DNA of 64,000 nucleotides from Halorubrum sp. Hd13 (GTDB lineage Archaea; Halobacteriota; Halobacteria; Halobacteriales; Haloferacaceae). How positions within the stretch are numbered: position 1 is the stretch's first letter; the number at the start of each line of letters is the position of its first letter. Shown in pieces: positions 15,191 to 23,823 of this stretch. The stretch spans positions 1 through 64,000 of the forward strand of contig NZ_NHOY01000116.1 of NCBI RefSeq assembly GCF_002252755.1. The letters are read 5' to 3'. The translations under genes were made by a program, and so were the position numbers. The notes beneath the pieces are model-generated. The model was given only the letters and a program-made list of their open reading frames with translations, ran no database searches and was not told the DNA's origin.

Positions 15191-17728
15191 ATGGCGACCG
15201 AGGCCGCCGGCATCGACAGACCCCTGCTCGTCGACGACTTCCTTCAAGAGCGCCGCTACCAGCTCCAGCTGGCGGCGTCCGCGGCCGACGAACACACCCT
15301 CGTCTGCCTCCCGACCGGCCTCGGCAAGACCACGGTCAGCCTGCTCGTCACCGCCGAGCGGCTCCACGAGGCCGGCGGGAAGGCCCTCTTCTTAGCCCCC
15401 ACCAAACCCCTCGTCCAGCAGCACGCCGACTTCTACCGCGAGGCGCTCTCGATCCCGGACGACGAGATCGTCGTCTTCACCGGGGACGTGAAGCCGGACG
15501 ACCGCGCCGCGCTCTGGGCGGACGCCCGAATCGTGATCGCGACCCCGCAGGTCGTCGAGAACGACCTCGTCGGCAACCGGATCTCGCTGCGCGACGTGAC
15601 CCATCTGACCTTCGACGAGTGCCACCGCGCGACCGGAGACTACGCGTACGTCTACATCGCGGAGCGGTACCACGCCGACGCGGCCGACCCGCTGGTCACC
15701 GGGATGTCGGCCTCGCCCGGCGGCGACACCGAGGAGATCGAGACGGTCTGCGAGAACCTCGGGCTCTCGAACGTGGAGGTGATGACCGAGGACGACGCCG
15801 ACGTCGACGAGTACACCCACGACACCGACGTCCAGTGGGAGCAGGTGACGCTCCCGGACGAGGTCCTCGAGATCCGGGACGCCCTCAACGAGGTGATCAC
15901 CGACCGGCTGGAGAAGCTGAAGTCGCTCGGGGTGACGAACACGACGAACCCCGACCTCTCGCAGAAGGACCTCAACGCGATGCGCGGGAAGCTGAAGAAG
16001 ATGATGGACAACGACCAGTCGGACGGGTACAAGGGGATGAGTACCCACGCCGAGGTGATGAAGCTCCGGCGCGCGACCGAGCTGGTCGAGACGCAGTCGG
16101 TCGAGTCCGTCCGACGCTACTTCGAGCGCCAGCGCGAGGCCGCCCGCTCGTCGGGCGCCTCGAAGGCGAGCCAGCGGATGGTCGCGGACCCCAAGGTGCG
16201 GGAGGCGATGCGGAAGACGGAGTCGTTCGACGGGCTCCACCCGAAGTTCTCGAAGGCGCGGATCCTGCTCGCGGAGACGCTCGGCATCAACGAGGGCGAG
16301 CGCGCGATCCTGTTCACGGAGTCCCGCGACACCGCGGAGGCGCTCGTGGAGTTCCTCTCCGCGAGCTTCGACGTGCGGAAGTTCGTCGGCCAGGGCGACA
16401 AGGAGGGCTCCGACGGGATGACGCAGAAACAGCAGCAGGAGACCCTCGACGAGTTCAAGGCCGGCGCGTTCGAGGTGCTCGTCTCCACGTCGGTCGCCGA
16501 GGAGGGGCTGGACGTCCCCGAGGTCGACCTGGTCTGCTTCTACGAGCCCGTCCCGACCGCGATCCGCTCGATCCAGCGCAAGGGGCGGACGGGGAGACAG
16601 GCCGAGGGGAAGGTGGTCGTCCTGATGGCCGAGGACACCCGCGACGAGGCGTTCTTCTGGATCTCGCGGCGCCGCGAGAAGAAGATGGCCAGCCAGCTCG
16701 CCGAGCTGAAGGAGGCCACCGACGACATCGAGGAGACCGTCGGCGACGACGGACAAGCGGGCCTCGACGCGTTCGCCGGGGGGTCCGACGGCGACGATGA
16801 CGCCGGTGCCGACGCGGGCGTCGCGGGTGACGAAGGCACCGCGACCGAGGGTGACACGGCCGACGGCGACGCGACCGAGGGTGACACGGCCGACGGCGAC
16901 GCGACCGAGGGTGACGCGGCCGACGGCGACACCGGCGACGCCGGCCTCACCGACTTCGCCGCGGAGGCCCGGGCGGGCGGAGACGAGGCGGGCGACGCCG
17001 AGGAGTCGGGCGCCGATGACGACAGCACCGATGACGGCAGCGCCGACGACGGCGTCGTCGCCACCGCCGGCGTCGACGAGGGCGTCGAGGTCGTCGTCGA
17101 CCAGCGCGAGCTCGACTCCTCCATCGCCAAGGACCTCTCGACGCGCGACGGGCTCGTCACCCGGCTGGAGACGCTCGCGGTCGGCGACTACGTGCTCTCC
17201 GACCGCGTCGCCGTCGAGCGGAAGTCGGCGGCCGACTTCGTCGACTCGATGCTCGACGCCGACCGCTCGATGTTCGAGCAGGTCGGCGAGCTATCGCGGG
17301 CGTACGCCCGACCGGTGATGGTCGTCGAGGGGACGAACCTCTACGGTCAGCGCGACATCGACCCCAACGCGATCCGCGGCGCGCTCGCGTCGCTCGCGGT
17401 GGACTTCGACGTGAGCGTTCTCCGGACCGAAGGCGAGGGCGACACCACGGAGCTGCTCGCGACGATCGCGAAGCGCGAGCAGGAGACGCGCGACCGCGAG
17501 GTGAGCGTCCACGGCGAGAAGACGACGAAGACCCGCGCGGAACAGCAGGAGTACGTCGTCTCCTCCATCGCCGACATCGGTCCGGTCACGGCCCGGACCC
17601 TCCTCGAACACTTCGGCACCGTCGAGGCCGTGATGACCGCGCCCGAGGACGACCTCTTGGAGGTCGACGGCGTCGGTCCGGTGACCGCGGAGCGAATCCG
17701 CGAGGTCGTCGGCAGCGAGTACGAGTAG
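15191..17728 (+). CDS. hef: Hef-type helicase/ERCC4 nuclease (FANCM/XPF family)
   Basis: An 845-residue enzyme that processes stalled replication forks. An SF2 helicase occupies residues ~15-500: Walker A PTGLGKTT (41-48), DECH box (142-145), and SAT-like motif SASPGG. The last motif VI, RSIQRKGRTGRQ, is present. An acidic linker (about 520-625) contains three 30-bp repeats (16841-16930). An ERCC4 nuclease follows with DQRELD (near 636) and the catalytic ERKSAADF (near 675), then a tandem HhH region at the C-terminus (SIADIGPVTARTLLEHF, VDGVGPVTAERI). All catalytic motifs are intact, so both activities are expected. Archaeal Hef can substitute for Holliday-junction resolution in repair. Confidence 0.95.
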   Translation: MATEAAGIDRPLLVDDFLQERRYQLQLAASAADEHTLVCLPTGLGKTTVSLLVTAERLHEAGGKALFLAPTKPLVQQHADFYREALSIPDDEIVVFTGDVKPDDRAALWADARIVIATPQVVENDLVGNRISLRDVTHLTFDECHRATGDYAYVYIAERYHADAADPLVTGMSASPGGDTEEIETVCENLGLSNVEVMTEDDADVDEYTHDTDVQWEQVTLPDEVLEIRDALNEVITDRLEKLKSLGVTNTTNPDLSQKDLNAMRGKLKKMMDNDQSDGYKGMSTHAEVMKLRRATELVETQSVESVRRYFERQREAARSSGASKASQRMVADPKVREAMRKTESFDGLHPKFSKARILLAETLGINEGERAILFTESRDTAEALVEFLSASFDVRKFVGQGDKEGSDGMTQKQQQETLDEFKAGAFEVLVSTSVAEEGLDVPEVDLVCFYEPVPTAIRSIQRKGRTGRQAEGKVVVLMAEDTRDEAFFWISRRREKKMASQLAELKEATDDIEETVGDDGQAGLDAFAGGSDGDDDAGADAGVAGDEGTATEGDTADGDATEGDTADGDATEGDAADGDTGDAGLTDFAAEARAGGDEAGDAEESGADDDSTDDGSADDGVVATAGVDEGVEVVVDQRELDSSIAKDLSTRDGLVTRLETLAVGDYVLSDRVAVERKSAADFVDSMLDADRSMFEQVGELSRAYARPVMVVEGTNLYGQRDIDPNAIRGALASLAVDFDVSVLRTEGEGDTTELLATIAKREQETRDREVSVHGEKTTKTRAEQQEYVVSSIADIGPVTARTLLEHFGTVEAVMTAPEDDLLEVDGVGPVTAERIREVVGSEYE
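16841..16930 (+). repeat. 30-bp coding tandem repeat in the Hef linker
   Basis: Three near-identical 30-bp units (16841-16870, 16871-16900, 16901-16930) each encode ATEGD(T/A)ADGD. They lie in the acidic linker between helicase and nuclease, so unit number should change linker length without changing either domain. Confidence 0.9.
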
Positions 17729-17754
17729 CGCTTCCCCCGGACCGCGCGAGCCGT

Positions 17755-18843
17755 TCAGTCGAACCCGCTCACCAGCGTCACCACCCACTGACCGAGGTCG
17801 TACTCGGACCTGACCTCCATGCGCGTCACCCATTTCACCCACTGGAACCCCCGCCGGTCGGGAGCGACGAGCCGGGCCGGCGCGCCGTGGCCGTGGCTCA
17901 GTCGCTCGCCGCCGACGTGCGTCGCGAGGAGTGCGTCTTCGGCCTCTTCTATCGGGAGGCTCCAGCGATACCCCGTGACGGACGTGAACCGGACGTAGGC
18001 CGCGTCGCCGTCGAGTTCTCCGGCCGCGTCGAGCAGGTCGCCGACGCGGATCCCGCCCCACTCCTGCACCGTGTACCAGCCGCTGGTGCAGTCGAGCAGC
18101 GCCTCCCGGTCGTGGTCGGCGGCGAGGTCCGCCGCGGTCAGGTCGACGGGGTCGCTCACGAGTCCCTCGACCCGCAGTCGGTACCCGTCCCGGTCGATCG
18201 GATCGGGGTCGTCGGCGACCCACGAGGTGACCGGGAACGCGCCGTTCCCGTCGCCCTCGCGGGGCTGTGACCCGGTGAACCGCCGGTCCGCGCCGGCCGT
18301 GTCGAGCAGGTCGTTGACGCCCTGCTGGAGCCGGTAGGTCGCGGCGCCGGCGGCCAGCAGGACGGTGTACCGAACCGCGGTCCGGCGGCGCTCGAAGTCG
18401 ACCCGCCGCGGGAGCCGGAACCGGGTCGCGGCGTGCGCGGCCACGAGCGGGAGGAGGGCCAGCCCGAAGCCGACGTGGACGGAGAGGAGCGTCCAGTAGG
18501 AGAGCCGCACGTCGACTCCGAACACCCAGACGACGCCGGTCGCGAGCGCGCCGAGCGCGGCGACGAGCGTCAGGACCGACAGCGCCGTCGACCGCTGCCA
18601 CAGGCTCGGGTCCGTGAGCCGGCGGCGGACGCGCGCGAGCTTCCACGCGAGCAGCGCGACGATGCCGACCCCGAGCGCGCGGTGGAGCCAGAACAGCGGC
18701 CACCCATCGGGGACGCCGACGGTGAACGAGACGAGCCCGGTGAGGACCTCCGCGGCCACGAACGCGAACAGCGACCAGTCGACCGCGCGCGGCGGCGGCT
18801 CCAGCCGGTCGAGGGCGCCGCGGAGTCGGGATCTCGCTCCCAT
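17755..18843 (-). CDS. molybdopterin oxidoreductase fused to a cytochrome-b-like membrane domain
   Basis: A 362-residue protein. Four membrane helices at about 24-42, 52-72, 88-110 and 117-139 carry His54, His123 and His137, possible haem ligands, and a fifth hydrophobic segment is near 158-170. Residues ~215-345 form the oxidoreductase molybdopterin domain with likely Mo-ligand Cys252 in LLDCTSGWYTVQEWGGIRV and HGHGAPARLVAPDRRGFQWVKWV. This is a sulfite-oxidase/YedY-type catalytic domain joined to its own electron-transfer anchor. It lacks the Ig-like dimerisation domain seen in the 5997-7538 protein. Convergent with hef. Substrate unknown. Confidence 0.85.
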   Translation of the reverse strand: MGARSRLRGALDRLEPPPRAVDWSLFAFVAAEVLTGLVSFTVGVPDGWPLFWLHRALGVGIVALLAWKLARVRRRLTDPSLWQRSTALSVLTLVAALGALATGVVWVFGVDVRLSYWTLLSVHVGFGLALLPLVAAHAATRFRLPRRVDFERRRTAVRYTVLLAAGAATYRLQQGVNDLLDTAGADRRFTGSQPREGDGNGAFPVTSWVADDPDPIDRDGYRLRVEGLVSDPVDLTAADLAADHDREALLDCTSGWYTVQEWGGIRVGDLLDAAGELDGDAAYVRFTSVTGYRWSLPIEEAEDALLATHVGGERLSHGHGAPARLVAPDRRGFQWVKWVTRMEVRSEYDLGQWVVTLVSGFD

Positions 18844-18921
18844 CTCGGCCGTGGTACGTGCTAGCGAGACAAAACGGTGCGGTCGCGTCGCCCCCGCGCC
18901 CCGGCCGCCGCACGCGCCCCG

Positions 18922-19749
18922 TCAGAGGTCGTACGTCTCGCCGTCGACCGCGAGCGGCTCCGCGAACGCCTCGTCGGGCGGGTAGTAGTGCGCGACGTGG
19001 ACGAGCCGAGTCCGGTCGGCGTCCAACTCCTCGGCGAGCGCGAGCGCACCCTCTCGGGTCATGTGCTTCGTGCCGAAGGTGCGCGGGACGCCGTCGGGCC
19101 CCTCGTGTCGCCCACCGATCGGGTGGTACTCGCAGAGCGAGGCGGGGACGATGGCGTCGGCCAGCAGGAGGTCGGCGCCGGCGAGCGCCTCGCGGGAGCG
19201 CTCGGGCACGTCGTAGCTCGTGTCGCCCGTCAACGAGAGTTTCGCGCCCGTCTCCGGGTCCTCGATGACGACGCCGTAACACAGCAGCGGCGGGTGGTCG
19301 ACCGGGACGAAGCGGACCTCGAACCCGCAGGTCTCGAAGGGCTCGAACGGATCGCGGGCGTGGACGCCGATCCGGTCTTCCAGGTAGTCGTACTTCTCGC
19401 GGATCGTCTCGGCGACGCTCCGGTCGGTGGCGGGGTCGGTCTCGTTCGGCGCGTGCACCGGCAGTCCGTCGACCAGTCGGTAGACGTTGCCGAGGCCGTC
19501 GAGGTGGTCGAAGTGGATGTGCGTCACGATGCCGGCGTCGGGCAATTTGACGTCGTGAGCGAGGAACTGGCTCCGGAAGTCCGGACTGAAGTCGACGAGC
19601 AGCGACTCGCCGGTGCGCTCGTTTGCGACGTGGACCGAGAACCGCGAGCGCGACACCCCCCGCTCGCGCGCCGCGGCGCAGGTGTCGCAGTCGCAGCCGA
19701 CGGTCGGCGTCCCGGTCGTGTCGCCGGTGCCGAGGAGCGTGACCCGCAT
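18922..19749 (-). CDS. MBL-fold metallohydrolase (PhnP/beta-lactamase-like)
   Basis: A 275-residue metallo-beta-lactamase-fold protein. The N-terminus MRVTLLGTGDTTGTPTVGCDCDTC resembles PhnP-like phosphodiesterases, including a Cys cluster (CDCDTC) near residue 20 that may hold a structural zinc. The metal motif is THIHFDHLDG, with further ligands in GDTSYD and HVAHYY. I chose ATG 19749; another in-frame ATG lies 24 nt upstream. It is divergent from the aspartoacylase-like gene. Substrate unknown; a cyclic phosphodiester is possible. Confidence 0.85.
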   Translation of the reverse strand: MRVTLLGTGDTTGTPTVGCDCDTCAAARERGVSRSRFSVHVANERTGESLLVDFSPDFRSQFLAHDVKLPDAGIVTHIHFDHLDGLGNVYRLVDGLPVHAPNETDPATDRSVAETIREKYDYLEDRIGVHARDPFEPFETCGFEVRFVPVDHPPLLCYGVVIEDPETGAKLSLTGDTSYDVPERSREALAGADLLLADAIVPASLCEYHPIGGRHEGPDGVPRTFGTKHMTREGALALAEELDADRTRLVHVAHYYPPDEAFAEPLAVDGETYDL

Positions 19750-19818
19750 CTCGGCTCCGTCTCGGCGACCCATCGACTTAGCGTCCGTGGTCGGTCGCGC
19801 CGGAACGTCGGCCCCCGA

Positions 19819-19826
19819 TTTATAAA
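19819..19826 (+). promoter_or_regulatory. TATA box for the aspartoacylase-like gene
   Basis: TTTATAAA is centred 27 bp upstream of ATG 19850, giving a leaderless transcript. Confidence 0.7.
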
Positions 19827-19849
19827 CGCGTCAGGCCCGACCTCCCGAT

Positions 19850-20878
19850 ATGCACGACGCCAGCGAACTCGTCCTCGCGCGGCTCCCCTCGGGCGTCCCG
19901 ATCCGGACGACCGTCCACGCGTACGGCGAGGGCCGCCTCGTCGACGGCCCGGACGGCCCCGAACTCGACCTCCCGGCCGACGGCGGCCCCGTGATCTACG
20001 CGCAGGCCGCACAGCACGGCCGCGAGGTGAACGGCACCGCGGTCCTCCGGCGGCTCCACGAGCGACTGACCGGCGGGTCCGGCGGGGCTCCGGACGCGGC
20101 CGCCCTCGACGGCACCCTCGTGACGGTCCCCGTCGCCGACCCGCTCACCTTCGACCGCGTCTCGTACACCACGCCGGAACCGCTCGACTCGACCCACTCG
20201 AACATGAATCGCTGTTGGCCCGGCGACGACGAGGGGACGCTCCACGAGCGCATGGCGGCCCGGCTCTGGTCGTTCGCGAGCGCGGCGGACGCGATCGTGG
20301 ACCTCCACACCGGGTCGCCGGCGATGCTCACGCACACCGTCTACATGCGCGGCGACGAGGACTGCCGGTCGCTCGCGGAGGCGTTCGGGACCGACCTCCT
20401 GCTCGCGGAGGCGGCGGGCGACGAGGCGGACGCGGAGTGGAGCGAGCGCGGCTTCGCCGGCAAGCTCCGCGTCGCCGCCACCCGAGAGGGGATCCCCACG
20501 ATCACGCCGGAGCTCGCGCACAGCCGCGAGGTCGTCCCCGAGGCCGTCGACGCCGGGTTGAAGGGGACGCTCGGCGTCCTCCGGCGGGAGGGGCTGCTCC
20601 CGGGCGACCCCGAGCCGTGGGACGGCACCGTCGCGCGGAACCACCTCGGACGCGTGAACGCCGCCGAGTCGGGGCTGTTCACCCCGGAGCGTGACCTCGC
20701 CGTCGGCGACGAAGTGGTCGACGGAGAGCGGCTCGGCGCCGTCCACGACCCGACGACGTTCGAGCCGCTGCAGACCGCGACGGCCGACCGCGACGGGATC
20801 GTCTACTCGATCGCCCGCGAGTCGACGGTCACCGCGGGCGCGACGCTCGTCGGCGTCGCGGAGCGGCTGGAGGAGTGA
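19850..20878 (+). CDS. succinylglutamate desuccinylase/aspartoacylase-family metallohydrolase
   Basis: A 342-residue M14-like zinc hydrolase. The metal-binding motif is AAQHGREVNG (His and Glu near 57-60), and the third ligand is the His in VDLHTGSPAM. STHSNMNRCWPG is the substrate-pocket Arg segment and TPELAHSREV contains the catalytic Glu. The C-terminal ~80 residues form a beta-rich domain (GLFTPERDLAVGDEVVDGERLG). Family members remove acyl groups from amino acids. Which N-acyl amino acid is used here is unknown. Confidence 0.88.
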   Translation: MHDASELVLARLPSGVPIRTTVHAYGEGRLVDGPDGPELDLPADGGPVIYAQAAQHGREVNGTAVLRRLHERLTGGSGGAPDAAALDGTLVTVPVADPLTFDRVSYTTPEPLDSTHSNMNRCWPGDDEGTLHERMAARLWSFASAADAIVDLHTGSPAMLTHTVYMRGDEDCRSLAEAFGTDLLLAEAAGDEADAEWSERGFAGKLRVAATREGIPTITPELAHSREVVPEAVDAGLKGTLGVLRREGLLPGDPEPWDGTVARNHLGRVNAAESGLFTPERDLAVGDEVVDGERLGAVHDPTTFEPLQTATADRDGIVYSIARESTVTAGATLVGVAERLEE

Positions 20879-20914
20879 CCGCCGGGGATCGGAGGCCGGG
20901 GCGCCCGCCGGCGC

Positions 20915-21421
20915 TCACGGCTGTCGCACGCGGATCTGTCCGTTCGCGTCGACGGTGACGAACAGGCGACTGCGCACCTCGCGGCCGTGGACCGCGTCGC
21001 CGGCGCGGTCGCCGATCGTCTTCATCAGGTCCGGCGCGGTCTGGTTCACCTTCACGCCCGCCTCGTCGCAGGCGTCGTACACGCGCTTCGGGGCGTCGTA
21101 CAGGTCCGTGCCGGCGTCGATCTCCACGCGGACCGGCGCGGCGAGCGCCTCCGCGAACGCGACCGTCTCGCGGGCCCGCTCGACGTTGTCGCGGGCGCTG
21201 GCCTCGACGCTAGAGACGTTCGCGCGCGACGTGCCGAGCCGGTCGGCGATGTCGGACTGGCGGAGCCCCCGCTCGCGGAGGGCGAGCACCTCCGCCTGTC
21301 GGTCGGTGAGGACGCTCTCGTCGGCGTCGAACCCGGCCCGTTCCAGCAGCTCGGCGGCGTCGACGTCCTCGACGTCGTCGGCCGCGTCAGCGGCGTCGGC
21401 CGGACCGTCGTCTGCGACCAT
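20915..21421 (-). CDS. Tfx-family DNA-binding protein
   Basis: A 168-residue regulator. An acidic N-terminal tail (~30 residues) is followed by a Tfx-type HTH: LTDRQAEVLALRERGLRQSDIADRLGTSRANVSSVEASARDNVERA. A C-terminal domain contains the family region VRVEIDAGTDLYDAPKRVYDACDEAG. The founder, Tfx of Methanothermobacter, binds downstream of a molybdenum formylmethanofuran dehydrogenase operon promoter; here two molybdoenzymes lie in the window, but no direct link is visible. ATG 21421 fits a T-rich element (TTTTTTGAG) ~27-33 bp upstream. Confidence 0.88.
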   Translation of the reverse strand: MVADDGPADAADAADDVEDVDAAELLERAGFDADESVLTDRQAEVLALRERGLRQSDIADRLGTSRANVSSVEASARDNVERARETVAFAEALAAPVRVEIDAGTDLYDAPKRVYDACDEAGVKVNQTAPDLMKTIGDRAGDAVHGREVRSRLFVTVDANGQIRVRQP

Positions 21422-21463
21422 ACACGTCGCGAGGGGACGCTCGCTCAAAAAACGGTGGTTTCA

Positions 21464-21538
21464 CCCCTCGCGTCGAGGGGTTCGGCCGGAGGGGGCCGAT
21501 CGGCGGCGTCCGGACTGTCCGTGGGGTGGGGCCACCCC
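21464..21538. repeat. two inverted repeats between TRAM and Tfx genes
   Basis: CCCCTCG-CGT-CGAGGGG (21464-21480) and GGGGTGG-GG-CCACCCC (21523-21538) are perfect 7-bp stems. The second lies just past the TRAM gene stop and may end its transcript. The first lies just upstream of the tfx TATA-like element and could be an operator, possibly for Tfx itself. Confidence 0.5.
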
Positions 21539-21547
21539 GGGACGCGC

Positions 21548-22027
21548 TCACTTGCCCCAGAAGTTCTCGCGGCTGCCGAGCCGTTCGCGCTTCGGCCGGT
21601 CGCGGCGGCGGTCGCCCTCGTCTTCCTCGTCGTCGCCCTCGGCCTCGGTATCGCCGTCGCCGTCGTCGTCGTCCTCCTCCTCTTCGGGATCCTCCGGGAG
21701 GCGTTCGACGACCTCCTGCGCGGTCGCGTGGCTCGACTTCACGCGGTGGATCCGCACCTCCGCGCGCGCCGGCGGGAGGAGCCCGTCGACGAGGATGATG
21801 AAGCCGTCGTCGGTGCGCCCCACGCCCGCGCCGCTCTCGTGGATGTCGTCGACCTCGACTATCACCTGTTCGCCGGGCTGGACCGGCTGCTGTTTCAGCT
21901 CGTAGATGGGCATGTCGTAGTGGTTACACCACTCCGCGCCGCCCTTGTTGCCGTAGTGTTGACACCCCATCCCCTCGATTCGCTCGTCGAAACTGGGGCA
22001 ATCGTCGGCGAGTGGACAGTCCGCCAT
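21548..22027 (-). CDS. TRAM-domain RNA-binding protein with N-terminal Cys motif
   Basis: A 159-residue protein. The N-terminal ~45 residues carry four Cys (MADCPLADDCPSF...GMGCQHYG...EWCNHY) that may bind zinc. Residues ~47-108 form a TRAM domain (QPVQPGEQVIVEVDDIHESGAGVGRTDDGFIILVDGLLPPARAEVRI), an OB-fold that binds RNA. The C-terminal ~45 residues are acidic and then basic. Single-TRAM proteins act as RNA chaperones in some archaea; whether this is so here is inference. ATG 22027 is chosen because the Cys motif begins there. Confidence 0.88.
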   Translation of the reverse strand: MADCPLADDCPSFDERIEGMGCQHYGNKGGAEWCNHYDMPIYELKQQPVQPGEQVIVEVDDIHESGAGVGRTDDGFIILVDGLLPPARAEVRIHRVKSSHATAQEVVERLPEDPEEEEDDDDGDGDTEAEGDDEEDEGDRRRDRPKRERLGSRENFWGK

Positions 22028-22156
22028 ACCGTAGGAGAGACCGGCCGCCGTTGTAAACGTTTTCGACTGGCTGGGCGAAAATCCGGACTCTCGGCGGCTC
22101 ACCCGGGTGAACGGCGGCCGATCCGTACGGCGCCTCCCCTCGCGGCCGAGCCCCGC

Positions 22157-22504
22157 TCACAGGAACTCGCGGACCTCCGAGTACCACATGTCGTGGTGGT
22201 CGACCGCGCCGACCGCGTCGGCGACATCGACCGCGATCGCGTGCCAGCAGCGCTCGCTCGGGTCCTCGGCGTCGAGGTTGTACGTCGCGTCCGCGCAGGT
22301 GCACTCCCCGTCCTCGACGACGTACTCGTCGTCGTGGCCGACGACGACGGTGAAATCGCGGTAGCGCTTCACGCGCCCCTCGCCGACCGCCTCGATCGCC
22401 CGCTGCCCGCGGTCGCCGTGCTCGCCGACGATCCCGGCGGCGATCGGGCCGGTGAGCTCGCCGGCCTCCGCGATCGCCGCCCGCCAGTCGTCGACCGGCT
22501 CCAT
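22157..22504 (-). CDS. SWIM-type zinc-finger protein
   Basis: A 115-residue protein. YVVEDGECTCADATYNLDAEDPSERCWHAIAV contains the CxC...CxH pattern of a SWIM zinc finger. The preceding beta strands (VKRYRDFTVVVGHDDEYVV) match the usual SWIM context of a short beta sheet before the finger. No other domain is present. A second SWIM protein is at 31147-31854. SWIM proteins bind DNA or protein; in archaea some are Rad51/RadA-related cofactors, but this cannot be assumed here. Confidence 0.85.
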   Translation of the reverse strand: MEPVDDWRAAIAEAGELTGPIAAGIVGEHGDRGQRAIEAVGEGRVKRYRDFTVVVGHDDEYVVEDGECTCADATYNLDAEDPSERCWHAIAVDVADAVGAVDHHDMWYSEVREFL

Positions 22505-22570
22505 GACCTCCCGTTCTCGGGCGTTCGGTTAAACAGCGTCGGTCAGACGGGGGCCCCGTCGAGGGGTCTA

Positions 22571-22621
22571 CGCGGGCGGCGCGGGCGGGGTGGCCGTCGC
22601 GGGCGGTGCGGGCGGCGCGGG
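22571..22621 (+). repeat. G-rich tract with repeated GCGGGCGG units
   Basis: Repeats of GCGGGCGG(C/T)GCGGG give at least five runs of three or more G on the + strand within ~50 bp. This could fold as a G-quadruplex or simply be low complexity. It lies between divergent genes starting at 22504 (-) and 22681 (+). Confidence 0.45.
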
Positions 22622-22680
22622 AGAGCGGCTCCGCCCCCTCCGACGTGTGGTTTCAAGCCGCTCCCCCGCCTCCGTCTCGC

Positions 22681-22902
22681 ATGGCCGAGACGTGTCCGCA
22701 CTTGGCGTATCGCGAGGAGGGCGACGGGAAGTCGTTCGAGACCGCCCGGGCGTTCTGCACCGCGACGGAGTCGTTCGTCCAGCCGATGCGCGCCGACGTC
22801 TGTAACGCCCGGTACGGGCTCGACCCCGCGGCGGACTGCGAGTTCTACGTCGAGCCGGAACCGGCGGACGACGAGGGCGAAACCGCCGACGCCGACAGAT
22901 GA
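22681..22902 (+). CDS. small Cys-containing protein
   Basis: A 73-residue protein. Four Cys (MAETCPHL, ARAFCTAT, ADVCNAR, AADCEF) are spaced as in small metal-binding proteins. The tail is acidic. Its stop overlaps the ATG of the BKACE gene by 4 nt, so the two are co-translated. No function can be assigned; it may be a metal-binding partner of the downstream enzyme. Confidence 0.8.
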   Translation: MAETCPHLAYREEGDGKSFETARAFCTATESFVQPMRADVCNARYGLDPAADCEFYVEPEPADDEGETADADR

Positions 22903-23741
22903 CCTACGACGACTACCTCGACGGGAAACCCGCGATCATCACCGCGGCGCTCACCGGCGGCGTCCACGGGAAGGAGGCCCACCCGGACCACCCGGAGACC
23001 CCCGGGGAGATCGCGTCGGCCGCGGCGGCCTGCGAGGCCGCGGGCGCCAGCGTGCTCCACCTGCACGCGCGCCGCGACAACGGGGAGCGCGCCTTCTCGG
23101 CCGAGCGGTTTCAGGCGGTCGCCGACGCCGTCCGCGAGGCCACCGACGACGCCGTCCTCCAGCACTCGACCGGCGGGACCGCCGCGCCTGACGCCCTCCG
23201 GCACGAACCGCTCCGGACCGACCCCGCGCCGGAGATGGCGTCGCTCGACATGGGGCCGCTCAACCGCTACGAGCGGCTCACCTCGGAGAACACCCGCGAA
23301 CTGGTCGCATCGCTGCACGCGGAGATGAACGGGCGGGGAATCAAGCCCGAACTGGAGGTGTTCAACGACGGACATTTGAACGAGTCGCTGTCGATCTTAG
23401 AGGAGCTGGAGGACCCGCCGTACCTCAACTTCCTGTTCGGCGGCGGGACCACGTCGCCGCCGCACCCCCGGAACCTGGTGAACCGGGTCGAGGCCCTGCC
23501 GGAGGGCGTCGAGTTCAACGTGATCGGGTTCGGGCCGCACCAGCTCCCCATGACGACGCAGTCGCTGCTGCTCGGGGGGCACGTCAGGGTCGGGCTGGAG
23601 GACAACCGGTACTACGAGCGCGGGGAGCTGGCGACGAACGAGCAGTTGGTGGCGCGGGCGGCGCGGATCTCCGCGGAACTGGGTCGGCCGGTTGCGACGC
23701 CCGCGGAGACGCGAGAGCTGTTGGGACTGCGCGGTCGGTAA
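22899..23741 (+). CDS. BKACE (DUF849) family beta-keto acid cleavage enzyme
   Basis: A 280-residue TIM-barrel zinc enzyme of the beta-keto acid cleavage family, which condenses a beta-keto acid with acetyl-CoA. The start KPAIITAALTGGVHGKEAHPDHPETPGEIA is characteristic, metal ligands His54 and His56 lie in VLHLHAR, and the late HVRVGLEDN supplies the family's conserved acidic residue. 3-keto-5-aminohexanoate cleavage (Kce) is one member activity; the substrate here is not predictable. It overlaps the small Cys protein by 4 nt and converges on structured element B. Confidence 0.9.
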   Translation: MTYDDYLDGKPAIITAALTGGVHGKEAHPDHPETPGEIASAAAACEAAGASVLHLHARRDNGERAFSAERFQAVADAVREATDDAVLQHSTGGTAAPDALRHEPLRTDPAPEMASLDMGPLNRYERLTSENTRELVASLHAEMNGRGIKPELEVFNDGHLNESLSILEELEDPPYLNFLFGGGTTSPPHPRNLVNRVEALPEGVEFNVIGFGPHQLPMTTQSLLLGGHVRVGLEDNRYYERGELATNEQLVARAARISAELGRPVATPAETRELLGLRGR

Positions 23742-23823
23742 CGGGGCCCTTTTCGAGTCCGGCTGGTCGGATAGTTATAATCAAAGGCGAGGTGTTGCTG
23801 CCGGCTGTTTATGTGCGGTCGAC

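Noticed and set aside
16841-16930. CRISPR-like repeats
   Set aside because: The 30-bp units are contiguous with no spacers and lie inside the hef reading frame.
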